Shown here: piece after piece, positions 8,117-16,479 of the stretch
How positions within the stretch are numbered: position 1 is the first letter of the stretch
Layout of the letters: every line of letters starts with the position of its first letter
Origin: Campylobacter gracilis
Lineage (GTDB): Bacteria > Campylobacterota > Campylobacteria > Campylobacterales > Campylobacteraceae
Direction of reading: 5' to 3'
DNA: 64,000 nt
Assembly (NCBI RefSeq): GCF_018374135.1
Contig: NZ_JAHAFS010000008.1
Coordinates: 1 to 64,000, forward strand
The notes under the pieces: model-generated
What the model was told of the DNA's origin: nothing
The model's database searches: none
What the model saw: only the letters and a program-made list of their open reading frames with translations
Made by a program: the position numbers and the translations under genes

Positions 8117-9176
8117 TGGGATTTTGCTCGCGGCGTTTGCGTTTTTTGCTGCGCTAGTGCTTGCTCTGCTGATCGCGCTCGTGCTGCAAAACCGCCGCAT
8201 AAGCGATGCAAACTCTGCGCTTAGCGAGTTTTTAAGCGAAAGGCTCACGGCTCAAAGTGCGAGAGCGAGCGCCGAGCTTTTCAAGCTAAATCAAAGCCTA
8301 AACGACGGCTTTAACGATAAGCTCTATTATCTTAATAGATCCCTGGGCGAGGGCTTGCAGCGCCAAAATAGCGCGCTTAGCGAGAATTTAAGCTCGCTAG
8401 ATCGTGGCTTTAAGGACATAGCGGAAAATCTAGCGCGAATGAACGAGCAAAATAAAACTTCGCTTCAAGTGCGTGATGAAATTGCAAGGCTAAACTCGAT
8501 TTTAGGCAACGTCAAGCTGCGTGGCAACTTCGGCGAGTACCGATTAGAGAGAATTTTATCGATGATTTACGGGCAAAATGCCGCGTTTTACAAGCTGCAA
8601 AAGCACCTACCAAACGGCAGAATCGCAGACTGCGCGCTACATATCGCAAAAGAAAAAATTCTTTGTATCGACTCAAAATTCCCACTTCAAAGCTATGAAA
8701 AGATCATCGCCGCCTCCGCCTCAAACGACGCCGCAGCGCTTGCTAGTTCGGATAAGCAACTAGCCGCCGATATGAAAAAGCACGCCGCAGATATCGCGGA
8801 AAAATACATCATACCGCCTCTTAGCATGGAGTTTGCGGTGCTATTCGTGCCGAGTGAGGCGGTTTTCGTCTACGTCTGCGAGAGGCTGCCACAGGTGCTT
8901 GAATACTGCGCGCAAATCGGCATTTTTGCGGCATCACCCACGACGCTGCTGGCGCTTTTAGGCACGATCCGCACCTTCGTAAAAGACGAGGTGCTCGCGC
9001 AAAATATCAAATCGGTAAAAGATGAAATTTACGCGCTAAAATCGGACTTTGAGGCGCATGCTAAGTATGTGACGGCGCTTCAAACATACGCAGATAAGCT
9101 CGCCGCGCAAGCAGAGCTTTTAAATAAAAATGCAAAATCTCTAAAAGCCCGCTTTGAGCATTTTAGCGAGCTGTAA
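8106..9176 (+). CDS. rmuC: RmuC family protein (limits DNA recombination/inversion)
   Basis: A 356-residue protein with an N-terminal membrane helix (residues about 5-27), a long coiled coil (about 30-125), and the RmuC nuclease-like domain. The domain shows LGNVKLRGNFGEYRLERIL, then HLPNGRIADCALHI, then ILCIDSKFPLQSYEKI, in the family order. E. coli RmuC limits inversion at short inverted repeats; that role is notable in a genome so full of short repeats, but the link is my speculation. Its start lies within the last codons of the upstream gene, so the two are probably co-translated. Confidence 0.88.
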   Translation: MGADGILLAAFAFFAALVLALLIALVLQNRRISDANSALSEFLSERLTAQSARASAELFKLNQSLNDGFNDKLYYLNRSLGEGLQRQNSALSENLSSLDRGFKDIAENLARMNEQNKTSLQVRDEIARLNSILGNVKLRGNFGEYRLERILSMIYGQNAAFYKLQKHLPNGRIADCALHIAKEKILCIDSKFPLQSYEKIIAASASNDAAALASSDKQLAADMKKHAADIAEKYIIPPLSMEFAVLFVPSEAVFVYVCERLPQVLEYCAQIGIFAASPTTLLALLGTIRTFVKDEVLAQNIKSVKDEIYALKSDFEAHAKYVTALQTYADKLAAQAELLNKNAKSLKARFEHFSEL

Positions 9177-10356
9177 TGAGGCAAACCGTCGTTCATAATG
9201 CGGTGCCTAGAGCTCATTGGCGCATATAATGCAGCGGCATTTTAAGTGGCTAAATTGTAGGCAAACTCTCATAAGGCTTTAGCTTTTGCATTGCAGGCTT
9301 GCACGGCTTTCTAAAATTATCGCCAGGCAGCTTATTTTGTGTATTCGGTGTTTATTCGGAGTAAAATTTCAAAAACGGACGCAAATCTCAAAACATACGC
9401 CGTATTTAAAAAAATGGAAAGATTAGACGCGCAATCTTACGCGACGGCAAGATAAAATTTTAAGTTCGACGCGGCGCCAAAACACACAAAATTCTCTTGC
9501 AAAATCGCAAAATTCCAAAATTTCTCGGCAAAAATCAAAGCTATAGCACCGCAAACCTGCCAAAAAAACTTTCTCGCTAAAAATTCTAAAGCTCACCTCT
9601 GAAATCCAAAATAACCGCATGTCTAAATTCTGCGCGCAAACTGGAATTACCGACGCCTAAAAGCCGCATGCGCAAGCGAAAAAAAATCGCACTGCGCCTT
9701 AAAGCTACCCTAACGATCTCGTTTTACCGCTCTTATACGCCGCGAAAATCGCGCAGCAGGTCAAAACTGAGCGAGATAGGATTTTAAAGGCTTGATTTTA
9801 CGATCGATCCAAGCGCCTAGGCGCCAATTCAAATCCACTCGATGAAATTTATTTATATTGAGGCTGCGAGGCTTTGGCAGACACATAAACGGACATAACA
9901 GCCAACTCCACGCGACGGAATTTTTGGTGTGACTTTACGCCGATCCGATTAATAAATCGTTCGTCGTCCGCCTCACGGCTAAATTTTGGGGTATTGCTTT
10001 GCCATTTTAAGTCACTAATTCAAATCTGCGCGACGGAATTTTTGAGCGCGACTTTGGGAGTTCGCGCCGATTCGATTAATAACTTGCGCGCTCCTTAGCC
10101 AATGCGCGAGTATGTGGCGCCGTTATATGATTACCGAAACTTGGCGCACCAAGCTAAATGCGGGCACAAATAAGCACCACGCTATGCTTCACGCCACGAC
10201 TTTATATCGCTAGATCCAAGCGTACGAAATAAATTTTAGACGCTTTTTGCTTCGCGCAAAATTTTCAATAGTTTTTAGAGATTTTATAAAATTTTAAGTG
10301 CTTTGCGCTGCTGCGTCACGCCACACTTATACCAAATCACGCTCAATCCGCACCGC
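9177..10356. other. 1.2-kb intergenic stretch with microrepeats and an imperfect direct repeat
   Basis: No gene is supported. A 65-codon frame on the minus strand (9423-9620) is only a translation of AAAATTCxxxx-type microrepeats and is rich in Phe and Arg. Two imperfect copies of one segment, starting CGCGACGGAATTTTTG and ending CGATTAATAA, lie at about 9911-9955 and 10029-10082. The stretch has the composition of the genome and may be decayed coding DNA. Confidence 0.5.
9911..10082. repeat. Imperfect direct repeat pair
   Basis: Copy 1 is about 9911-9955 and copy 2 about 10029-10082. Both begin CGCGACGGAATTTTTG, continue with a GACTTT core and end in CGATTAATAA (CGATCCGATT in copy 1, CGATTCGATT in copy 2). 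Copy 2 has about 9 extra bases in the middle. The spacing of about 118 bases suggests an old local duplication. Confidence 0.55.
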
Positions 10357-10635
10357 TTATTTATCGGTCGCGCAATTTTCGTTGTAGTAGGCGATGGTGC
10401 GCTCGTACTCGTCGTAAGTCTGTATATAATCGTTCACAACGCTTGGGTTTGCGTATCGATCCTCGACCACTAAAAGCTCCGCTTCGAGCTCTTTGTAGCG
10501 CTCATAAACCTCTGCACAAGCGCGATCGTGAGCGTCGCCTTGCAAGATTATAGCTTTATCAGCGCCCGCACTCGCGCAGCCTCCGAGCCCTAAAACGACA
10601 GCGCAAAGCGTACCGCATAAAATTAAGCTTTTCAA
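10357..10635 (-). CDS. Small putative lipoprotein
   Basis: A 92-residue protein with a lipoprotein signal: positively charged start MKSL, a hydrophobic run ILCGTLCAVVLGL, and the lipobox LGGC with the acylated Cys at residue 20. The mature part is short and acidic, with two more cysteines (CAEVYERYKELE and the C-terminal NENCATDK) that could form a disulfide, and it looks helical. The ribosome site AAGGAA lies 8 bases upstream. I do not recognise a family. It stands alone, between gene-free DNA and the RNase P RNA gene. Confidence 0.7.
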   Translation of the reverse strand: MKSLILCGTLCAVVLGLGGCASAGADKAIILQGDAHDRACAEVYERYKELEAELLVVEDRYANPSVVNDYIQTYDEYERTIAYYNENCATDK

Positions 10636-10677
10636 AAATTTTTCCTTATTCCAAGTAAATAAATTCGGCGTAAAAAT

Positions 10678-10990
10678 AGGTGTGGTTATAAGCCGAGTTC
10701 CGTTACAGCGGTCATTTATCTAGACCGATTTTTGCAAATCGGTTCGAGCGAACGGTTCGAATATAAGACGAAACCACCCGTTCTTGCTGCAGGTTGGGTT
10801 TGCATTGCCGCTCGTGTCTCCACGCGCGCGGTGGGCTCTTACCCCGCCCTTTCACCCTTACCGCTTGCGCGGCGGTTTGCTTTCTGTTGTACTTTCCCTA
10901 GGGTTGCCCCCGGCGTCCGTTAGACGCAACCTTGTCTTATCGCAGCTCGGACTTTCCTCTCCTCGCGGAGCGACCGCACGCCACACCCGA
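10678..10990 (-). ncRNA. rnpB: RNase P RNA (bacterial type A)
   Basis: The RNA subunit of ribonuclease P, which matures tRNA 5' ends. On the minus strand the 5' part contains the diagnostic GAGGAAAGTCCGAGCT, the middle contains AGGGTGAAAGGGCGGGGTAA and GAGCCCACCG, and the 3' part ends in GGAACTCGGCTTATAA. The ends pair as helix P1: GGGTGTGG (10981-10988) with CCACACC (10679-10685). A TATAAT box lies at 10996-11001 and a U-rich run follows the 3' end. Open frames on the other strand here are accidental. Confidence 0.95.
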
Positions 10991-10995
10991 GTGCA

Positions 10996-11001
10996 ATTAT
11001 A
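10996..11001 (-). promoter_or_regulatory. -10 box of rnpB
   Basis: TATAAT on the minus strand, about 7 bases before the inferred first base of the RNase P RNA near 10990. No convincing -35 element is visible, as is usual for sigma-70 promoters of Campylobacter. Confidence 0.65.
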
Positions 11002-11231
11002 GCTTTTTTGGCTTAAATTTCAGGGCTTGCGAAATTTAAGGGGCAGAATTTTGCGGCTCACGAAATTTTACGGCGTGAGAGTGGAATTTTAGCGCCTAAT
11101 CTGCGCCGCTACGGAATTTTGGTGCGGCAAAACAGATCGTCGCTCTAAATTCGCACGAGCTTTAGCGATAATTTCATATTTCGTCTCAAAACTACGGTTT
11201 TAAATTTAAGCAAAGATTGATGATTTAGCGA

Positions 11232-11237
11232 TATAAT
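11232..11237 (+). promoter_or_regulatory. -10 box upstream of the 74-residue gene
   Basis: TTTAGCGATATAATTT contains TATAAT, preceded by a TTTAG-type extension as in Campylobacter sigma-70 promoters. It lies 33 bases before the ATG at 11270, which has AAGGAG upstream of it. Confidence 0.6.
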
Positions 11238-11269
11238 TTATCAAAATTATATAGCAAGGAGCGGGCTAG

Positions 11270-11494
11270 ATGGTAGAAATTTTGCAGAAAAACGACGATT
11301 TGTTAGCAAATATCCTAGCGGATGCGAAAGAATTAGTAAAAAATTTCTCACAACTATCCGAGTCGAATGAGAAATTTAAAGATTATTACAGAGAGATTAC
11401 CGATGCGGGGCTTTTATTTTTTCATCTGCATGAGAAATTTCATAAAGAATTCCCCGAGCTAAAAAACTGCAAGATAAAAGAGTATAAAAAATAA
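11270..11494 (+). CDS. Small helical protein of unknown function
   Basis: A 74-residue charged protein (starts MVEILQKNDDLLANILADA) predicted to be almost wholly alpha-helical, with no membrane segment. A clear promoter (TATAAT at 11232) and an AAGGAG ribosome site make it a likely real gene despite its size. The centre, SESNEKFKDYYREITDAGL, looks like a helix-loop-helix. I do not recognise a family. It is flanked by 23-base direct repeats and surrounded by gene-poor DNA. Confidence 0.65.
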   Translation: MVEILQKNDDLLANILADAKELVKNFSQLSESNEKFKDYYREITDAGLLFFHLHEKFHKEFPELKNCKIKEYKK

Positions 11495-11958
11495 TCTAAA
11501 TTTGCTTTATATTTTCAAAAGGCGGATCGATTAAAATTTCGGTGCGGCAAAACAGACCGTCGCGAAATAGAATTTTATAAAATTTTATCTACGACCGAGC
11601 CGAATAAAATTTTAACTTTGAAATTCTATGGCTTAGACAAAACGGCGCGATTATTGCGATAAAATTTTACGAAATTTCATAAAATTTTATCTACCGCGCA
11701 AATTTAAATCCACGCAGCTGGCTCTGAAATTCCGTAAAATTTCGCGCGATATGGCGTGGTTTGGCGTGGGGCGTGACGTGACGTGACGCGAGCCCTATTC
11801 TGCGGCGCGGCGCGGCGCGACGTAGCGCAAGTGTGGCGTGAACCCTACTCTACGGCGCGGTTTGGCGCGGACGTGACATGGGGTGCGGTACGGCTTAAAG
11901 CTCTACTCTACGGCGCAGTTTGACGTAGTATAAACTCTACTCCGCGGCGCGATGCGGC
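11495..11958. repeat. Gene-free region with degenerate GC-rich tandem repeats
   Basis: The left half holds AAAATTTTAT microrepeats. From about 11750 to 11958 the DNA is a decayed tandem array. The phrase CCCTA(C/T)TCT(A/G)CGGCGCGG recurs near 11793, 11850, 11905 and 11936 with variable spacers of GCGTGACGTGACG-type sequence. Successive units are about 30 to 57 bases apart and increasingly diverged toward truD. No gene is supported. Confidence 0.55.
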
Positions 11959-13071
11959 TCAATCCTCGTCCGTCGCGGCGCCTTCGAATATATCTCGGTG
12001 CAAAATTTCCTCCAAAACGACCGTCGCGTAAGAGCCTTTCGGCAGGTAAAAACTGAAGCTAAAATGAGCATTTTGCGCATCGTAGGCGTGCTGTACGCGC
12101 TCCATAAAGCTCCACGCAAACCTGCGCGAGCCGTTCATCTGCGCTTCAAACTCGCGCGCAGGCGCGAAAATTTCATCTTCAAATCTGCCGCCAAGCCCGC
12201 TAGCTCGCAGCTTTGCTCGCCCCACGATAAGGCCTGCGCTCGTGATTTCTCGCTTCGCGAACCGCTCGCACTCCGCGCCAAGATCGTCGCAGCTAAAAAA
12301 CGCGCCGCGGGGAAAATGTCCTAAAATCTCGCCTCTTAGCAGCTTAAAAAACTGCGGCTGAGCTGCGATCTCGCGCGCTTCCTCCTTGCTTAGTCCGTAA
12401 ATTTTAGCAAACTCGCCAAGGCTAAATTCCGCCGCAAATTTTGAAATTTCGACCCGCTTGCTAAGCCAGCGGTTAAAAAGCTCGCTCTGATAGGCGCTGA
12501 TTAGAAAGTCGCGCATTTTGGGGTTTTTAAGCCGCCTCTGTCCGCGCAGCACCTCCTCGCCCTGCGCTGCGTTGTCGCCGAACTTGCCGAAGCGCTGATA
12601 GCCGAAGTAGTTCGCAAAGCCCTCGCGCCCTAGCGTATCTAGCGCGGCTGCGAGCTTGACGGCGTCGGGCGGTAGGACTTTTTTTAGGCGGATGAAAAAG
12701 TCGTTGCCCTTTAGATGTCCGATTTTAAGCTTGTTTTTGTGCCTTTGTACGCTTAAAATTTTAAGGCTTTCGTGCGAAAATCCGCCCAGTGCGGGCTCAA
12801 ATTTAGCGGGCATGCTAACGTGCTGCGTCGTAAGGCCTTGTTTGTCTTTAAGTCCCGCATAGCCGAACTCGCGCATCTTAGCGCCCGTGCGTTCGCTTAA
12901 AATCCGCAGCGCCTCGTGCGTACTGATGCCCTTTTTTTGCAGCAGCAAAATGCAGTGCTCGCCCTCATTGCTAGGCTCGTAAAGCGGCACTTCGCGCACG
13001 ACGAAATCGCTTGAGTTTTTACTAAAATGCGCATTTATCGGCGCATGATTTAGGGTGTATAAATTTTTCAT
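11959..13071 (-). CDS. truD: tRNA pseudouridine(13) synthase TruD
   Basis: TruD makes pseudouridine 13 in tRNA-Glu. With the start at 13071 (MKNLYTLNHAPINAHF) the protein has 370 residues, the family length. The catalytic motif GYAGLKDKQGLTTQ places the active-site Asp at residue 76, and GNDFFIRLKK, NYFGYQRFG and SAYQSELFNRWL follow in the family order. The open frame continues upstream to 13302, but those 77 codons overlap the divergent gene's upstream region, do not resemble TruD and should not be annotated. The last ORF bases lie in the GC-rich repeat zone. Confidence 0.95.
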   Translation of the reverse strand: MKNLYTLNHAPINAHFSKNSSDFVVREVPLYEPSNEGEHCILLLQKKGISTHEALRILSERTGAKMREFGYAGLKDKQGLTTQHVSMPAKFEPALGGFSHESLKILSVQRHKNKLKIGHLKGNDFFIRLKKVLPPDAVKLAAALDTLGREGFANYFGYQRFGKFGDNAAQGEEVLRGQRRLKNPKMRDFLISAYQSELFNRWLSKRVEISKFAAEFSLGEFAKIYGLSKEEAREIAAQPQFFKLLRGEILGHFPRGAFFSCDDLGAECERFAKREITSAGLIVGRAKLRASGLGGRFEDEIFAPAREFEAQMNGSRRFAWSFMERVQHAYDAQNAHFSFSFYLPKGSYATVVLEEILHRDIFEGAATDED

Positions 13072-13176
13072 AGCCGGCCTTTGCGTTAATCTAAGGCGCA
13101 ATTTTATAAAATTGAGCCTAAAAAACTCATTATTAAGGCAAATTCTAGTATCATTCGCCATAAAAAAGGATGAAAA

Positions 13177-14214
13177 ATGCTTCAAATCAGGCTCTTTCGC
13201 TTCGATCCCCGCTGCGACGTCGCAAGCTACTTCAAGCCCTATGTTTATGAAAGCGCGCCCTTTGCCGATCTTGCGGCACTGCTTGACGACATCTGCGCGC
13301 ACGATCCCTATTTCAGCGCGCAGGGAGTGGAATTTGTAAAAATCGGCGGTACAACGGTGAGCGTAAAAGAGCTACTAGATACGCTCATAGCGCACTTTGG
13401 AAGCGAGCTAATCATCGCGCCTCTTAGCGAAAAAGAGGCGATTAAAGATCTGCGCTGCGAGCCGAGAGCGTTTTTGGATAAATTTAAAGCCTTTGAGAGC
13501 ATCGCGGATATCTCTGATTTCGAGTTTTACAAAAGCCTCGCGCCCTATTTTTACTCGACGAAAATCCCCGCATGCTCACAAGAGTTTTTGGGCAACAGCG
13601 CCTTTATCTTCGCGCACCGCCTGATGCAGACGCATCCGAGCGAGCGCATGAGGATTTTGGAGATCATCGAGCCGCAGATGGCGTATTTTACGAAGTGCGA
13701 CGCCGTGGGGATGGAATTTGACGACCGCGCGGCATACAGGGCGTTTTGCGATATTTTAAAATTTGAACCCGCGCGCAGCAATAAAATTTTAAGCGCGCAG
13801 AGCATGGCGGAATTTGACGCAGCGGGCGCTAAGCACGATTTTAGCGGCTTTAACGTCGCCGTATGGTACGATGAGGCTGCGGAGGAGCTGGCTAGCAGGC
13901 TGGGCGCTCAGATCGTGCACTTTGAATGTGAAGGCGCGCCGCTTGGAGCGCAGATATACGAGCGCGAGCGGGAGTGCGCGCTGCGGCTGGGGGGCGAAAT
14001 TTTATTTGACGCGTTTGATAGCGGAAGCGATTTTTTGCTAGTAAATTCCAAGCTCGCGCTTGATTTTTTAGACGGCAGAAGCGACGAAATCCAAAGGCTT
14101 TTTGGTAGAGATCTCGCGGGCTTTTATCTAATCGCGACGGATGAGCTCATCGCTCTAGCTCGCGGCGAGAGGCCCGACTTTTCGGCACGCAAGTTAAAGC
14201 CGACGCTGATTTAA
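13177..14214 (+). CDS. Uncharacterised epsilonproteobacterial protein (possible DUF5644-type)
   Basis: A 345-residue soluble protein. The first 100 residues (LQIRLFRFDPRCDVASYFKPY, then VKIGGTTVSVKELL) recall the 2Fe-2S N-terminal domain of fumarate/succinate reductase iron-sulfur subunits, but the cysteines that bind the cluster are not conserved as a set. The rest is mixed alpha/beta with scattered Cys (KIPACSQEFLGNSAF, FTKCDAVGMEF). I recall a domain of this shape annotated as DUF5644 in Campylobacter and Helicobacter; that name is from memory. It is divergent from truD, 105 bases apart. Function unknown. Confidence 0.6.
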   Translation: MLQIRLFRFDPRCDVASYFKPYVYESAPFADLAALLDDICAHDPYFSAQGVEFVKIGGTTVSVKELLDTLIAHFGSELIIAPLSEKEAIKDLRCEPRAFLDKFKAFESIADISDFEFYKSLAPYFYSTKIPACSQEFLGNSAFIFAHRLMQTHPSERMRILEIIEPQMAYFTKCDAVGMEFDDRAAYRAFCDILKFEPARSNKILSAQSMAEFDAAGAKHDFSGFNVAVWYDEAAEELASRLGAQIVHFECEGAPLGAQIYERERECALRLGGEILFDAFDSGSDFLLVNSKLALDFLDGRSDEIQRLFGRDLAGFYLIATDELIALARGERPDFSARKLKPTLI

Positions 14215-14375
14215 GCGGACGGGATTTTGAAATTTATCCTATTATGACGATAAAATTTTAAATCGACTATATATTTATAGTCGGCATTAAGTAAATGTCG
14301 CAGGCGGTTTATCCTATACTATTTCTTTAATTCGGCATTTGCTTGTTTTGCCCTGTGGCTTGTATTTTTACTTTG

Positions 14376-14849
14376 CTATAAATTGACTATTAAACTTGCC
14401 TTTAATTTCTCTTTTGGAGTAAAATTTTCTAGTCCAACTCCGCCACCGCCATATACGCTTAGAATTTTTCTCAAAATATCTATAATTTCATCGCTGGTCG
14501 TATTCTCGGCATCTGTTTTTATATCGTGAAGCTCAAAAATAATTCTATACGGATCGCCAATCGTTTCATCATTAAAAATCTGCCTCAAGTCCAGCTCTAT
14601 ATCGTTACTTTTATAATGCAATAGCCATATCGTTTTAGTTAAGGCATAATCTCCTATATCTCTTAAATAATCATGCGATATACGAATTAGCCAAGTGTTA
14701 TTTTCTCGGTCTATGCACCAATCTAGTCTTTCTAGGAACCATAGACTAATTTCGTCATCATCATATTTTTTGCGTATTTTGTTTATCGTTTCCAATAAAC
14801 TATATTTTTCAATATACCCTTTTGAAATACGCTCTGTAACAAACGCCAC
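14376..14849 (-). CDS. Orphan immunity-like protein, paralogue 2 of a tandem pair
   Basis: A 157-residue acidic protein starting MAFVTERIS. It shares with its upstream neighbour the same start, the WCIDRE(N/R)xxWL motif, IWLLHYK(S/G)(N/K)DIE(L/I)DLR and the closing DEI(I/V)DILxxIL. Proteins I remember with this pattern (TERISEEDI at the start, W(C/T)IDRE, a GGxG or IWLLHW strand) occur in many Proteobacteria and look like immunity proteins of contact-dependent toxins; they are not characterised to my knowledge. The gene is clearly AT-richer than its neighbours, a sign of transfer. No toxin gene is nearby. Confidence 0.55.
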   Translation of the reverse strand: MAFVTERISKGYIEKYSLLETINKIRKKYDDDEISLWFLERLDWCIDRENNTWLIRISHDYLRDIGDYALTKTIWLLHYKSNDIELDLRQIFNDETIGDPYRIIFELHDIKTDAENTTSDEIIDILRKILSVYGGGGVGLENFTPKEKLKASLIVNL

Positions 14850-14864
14850 TTTATCCCCTTTGCT

Positions 14865-15347
14865 TTAAATTTTTGATATAAAAGTTACTTGAATATTTTC
14901 TCTGGGGATAGAATCTATTATAGCCCCTCTTTTAAACTCATTTAAAATTTCTTTTAAAATATCCACAATCTCGTGTTTCGGTATATCCCCGATATCGCTT
15001 CTTATGGATTCTAACTCATATATTATTCTAAATGGATTATCCGTAACTTTTTTACCAGTATTTTCGTTGTTTATATCTCTTAAATCGATCTCTATATCTT
15101 TACCTTTATAGTGCAAAAGCCATATATCTTCACCGCTAAATTCCATATCTCTAGGATCTCCGATAGTGATACTGCGCACTGAAAAAAGCCAAATACCTCT
15201 TTCTCGATCTATGCACCAGCTTCTTGAATTTAAACTTGCGCAACTAAGCTCACCTTGATGATACTTTTCACATATCTCATTGCTCGGTTTTAGTAAATCA
15301 TATTTCTTTATATCCTCTTCTGAAATACGTTCTGTAACAAACGCCAT
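14865..15347 (-). CDS. Orphan immunity-like protein, paralogue 1 of a tandem pair
   Basis: A 160-residue protein, the upstream member of the tandem pair; the two genes are 15 bases apart and probably arose by duplication. Identity is highest at the start (MAFVTERIS), at SWCIDRERGIWLFSV, at IWLLHYKGKDIEIDLRDIN and at HEIVDILKEILNEF. It has no signal peptide or membrane segment, so it should act in the cytoplasm. Start at 15347 is preceded by AAGGAGGAG, a strong ribosome site. The toxin or ligand it would bind is not in the window. Confidence 0.55.
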   Translation of the reverse strand: MAFVTERISEEDIKKYDLLKPSNEICEKYHQGELSCASLNSRSWCIDRERGIWLFSVRSITIGDPRDMEFSGEDIWLLHYKGKDIEIDLRDINNENTGKKVTDNPFRIIYELESIRSDIGDIPKHEIVDILKEILNEFKRGAIIDSIPRENIQVTFISKI

Positions 15348-15792
15348 TCTCTCCTCCTTAATAATTTAAAATTTTAGATCGCTTGCGGGTTGCCGCCCCG
15401 TCGTCTTTTACTCTTGCGACAAATAGTTTAGCCATTTGCACAAATGGCTAAATATACGCTAAATTTTATCTTGCCGCGCCGCGCAAATTTTAAAATTTTG
15501 CTTTTATACAGGCGCTGTTTTCTTGCGGGTCTCCCGCCGATAACTCGCCGCCTGTAGTTTAAATGAAATTTTAAAATTCCACTACCTAAACGCACGGATA
15601 AAATTTTAAAATTTCGCCGTCCGCGCGCACGAACGAAATTTTAAAATTCCACGCCGCTTAACACGAGCGGACGAAATTTTATAAAATTTTGCCGCCGCAA
15701 ATCAAAGCGCAAATGAATGCGCTGGCGCACAGAAATCGCGCGAATTAGTAAAAGTCGCGTTTGAATTTCATCGGTAAATTTATAAATTCCGC
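15348..15792. other. Intergenic region with microrepeats and a palindrome
   Basis: No gene is supported; a 72-codon minus-strand frame overlapping plsC is a shadow. The phrase CGAAATTTTAAAATTCC and close variants recur near 15575, 15600, 15635 and 15675, and CTTGCGGGT(C/T) followed by (C/G)CCGCC occurs at about 15382 and 15523. A strong palindrome sits at 15427-15452. Confidence 0.5.
15427..15452. promoter_or_regulatory. 26-base palindrome upstream of the immunity-like pair
   Basis: TTTAGCCATTTG (15427-15438) is followed by CA and then its exact reverse complement (15441-15452). It sits 80 bases upstream of the start of the tandem pair. A dyad this perfect may be an operator, a site-specific recombination remnant or a hairpin; there is no T-run for a normal terminator. 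Confidence 0.45.
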
Positions 15793-16479
15793 CTACGCTT
15801 CGGCGGTTTCGTTTTCGTCGATTACGGCTTGCATCGCCTCTCTGGCGTGCTGCAGCCAATCTTTATCGCTCGTGTCGAGCAGGTCTAGGTAGATGATTTT
15901 GACGTGTCCGCTGTGGACGGTGAAATCGTGGGAGTTTGCGATGTGCTGCGTGCCGATGAGTACCACCGGCTGGACGCGCAGGCCGAGCTTGCTAACGATC
16001 GCTTTAGCACCGCTTTGGAATTGCAAAAGCTGCGTGCCGCGATGTCTGGTGCCCTCGGGAAACATCGTGATGACGCGCCCTTCGCTCACGCGCTGCTGCA
16101 CTTCGTGCACGATCCGCACCAGATCGCGCGGATTTGAGCGATCGACCTGGATCATCTTCGGAAGAGTGATGATTTTGCCGATGATAGGGATGTCTGCGAT
16201 CTCCTTTTTAGCGATCCAGCAGATATCGGCGGGATGAGTCTCTTCAAGCACGACGATATCCATTATGCTTTGGTGGTTGGCGATTACTAACTGCGCGCGC
16301 GGATCGGGAGTGCCTATGATCTGGATATCGTATCCGACGCCGTAGCGCTGGAAGCGCCCCCAAATGCGGCGGAAGCGGCGATGAGAGGAGTTTTTCACCG
16401 CCATGGCGATCACGACGCAAACGACGGTAAAAATAAACCAAATCGCGTAAAATAACGCTCTAATCCTTGCTAAGCTCAT
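15793..16479 (-). CDS. plsC: 1-acyl-sn-glycerol-3-phosphate acyltransferase
   Basis: Adds the second acyl chain to lysophosphatidic acid to make phosphatidic acid at the inner membrane. The HX4D catalytic motif NHQSIMD is at residues 68-74 and the second motif MFPEGTRHRG near 140 binds glycerol phosphate. An N-terminal membrane helix spans about residues 8-28. Length (228 aa) is normal. It overlaps the upstream periplasmic protein gene by 20 bases. The order plsC, periplasmic protein, purQ, purS, purC, protease is the same as I remember in C. jejuni (Cj0516-Cj0511). Confidence 0.94.
   Translation of the reverse strand: MSLARIRALFYAIWFIFTVVCVVIAMAVKNSSHRRFRRIWGRFQRYGVGYDIQIIGTPDPRAQLVIANHQSIMDIVVLEETHPADICWIAKKEIADIPIIGKIITLPKMIQVDRSNPRDLVRIVHEVQQRVSEGRVITMFPEGTRHRGTQLLQFQSGAKAIVSKLGLRVQPVVLIGTQHIANSHDFTVHSGHVKIIYLDLLDTSDKDWLQHAREAMQAVIDENETAEA

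Larger units (their letters stand above)
11121..11563. repeat. 23-base direct repeats flanking the small gene at 11270
   Basis: GGTGCGGCAAAACAGA, then one variable base, then CGTCGC occurs at 11121-11143 and again at 11541-11563. The two copies differ at one base and bracket the 74-residue gene. This could be the footprint of an insertion or a duplication; there are no terminal inverted repeats or transposase. Confidence 0.6.

Noticed and set aside
9423..9620. 65-codon minus-strand frame
   Set aside because: Phe/Arg-rich translation of microrepeats, no ribosome site, no neighbours.
10732..11002. Two plus-strand open frames
   Set aside because: They lie across the RNase P RNA gene on the other strand and have no protein-like pattern.
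13072..13302. N-terminal extension of TruD
   Set aside because: The 77 extra residues do not belong to the family and overlap the divergent gene; the family start is ATG 13071.
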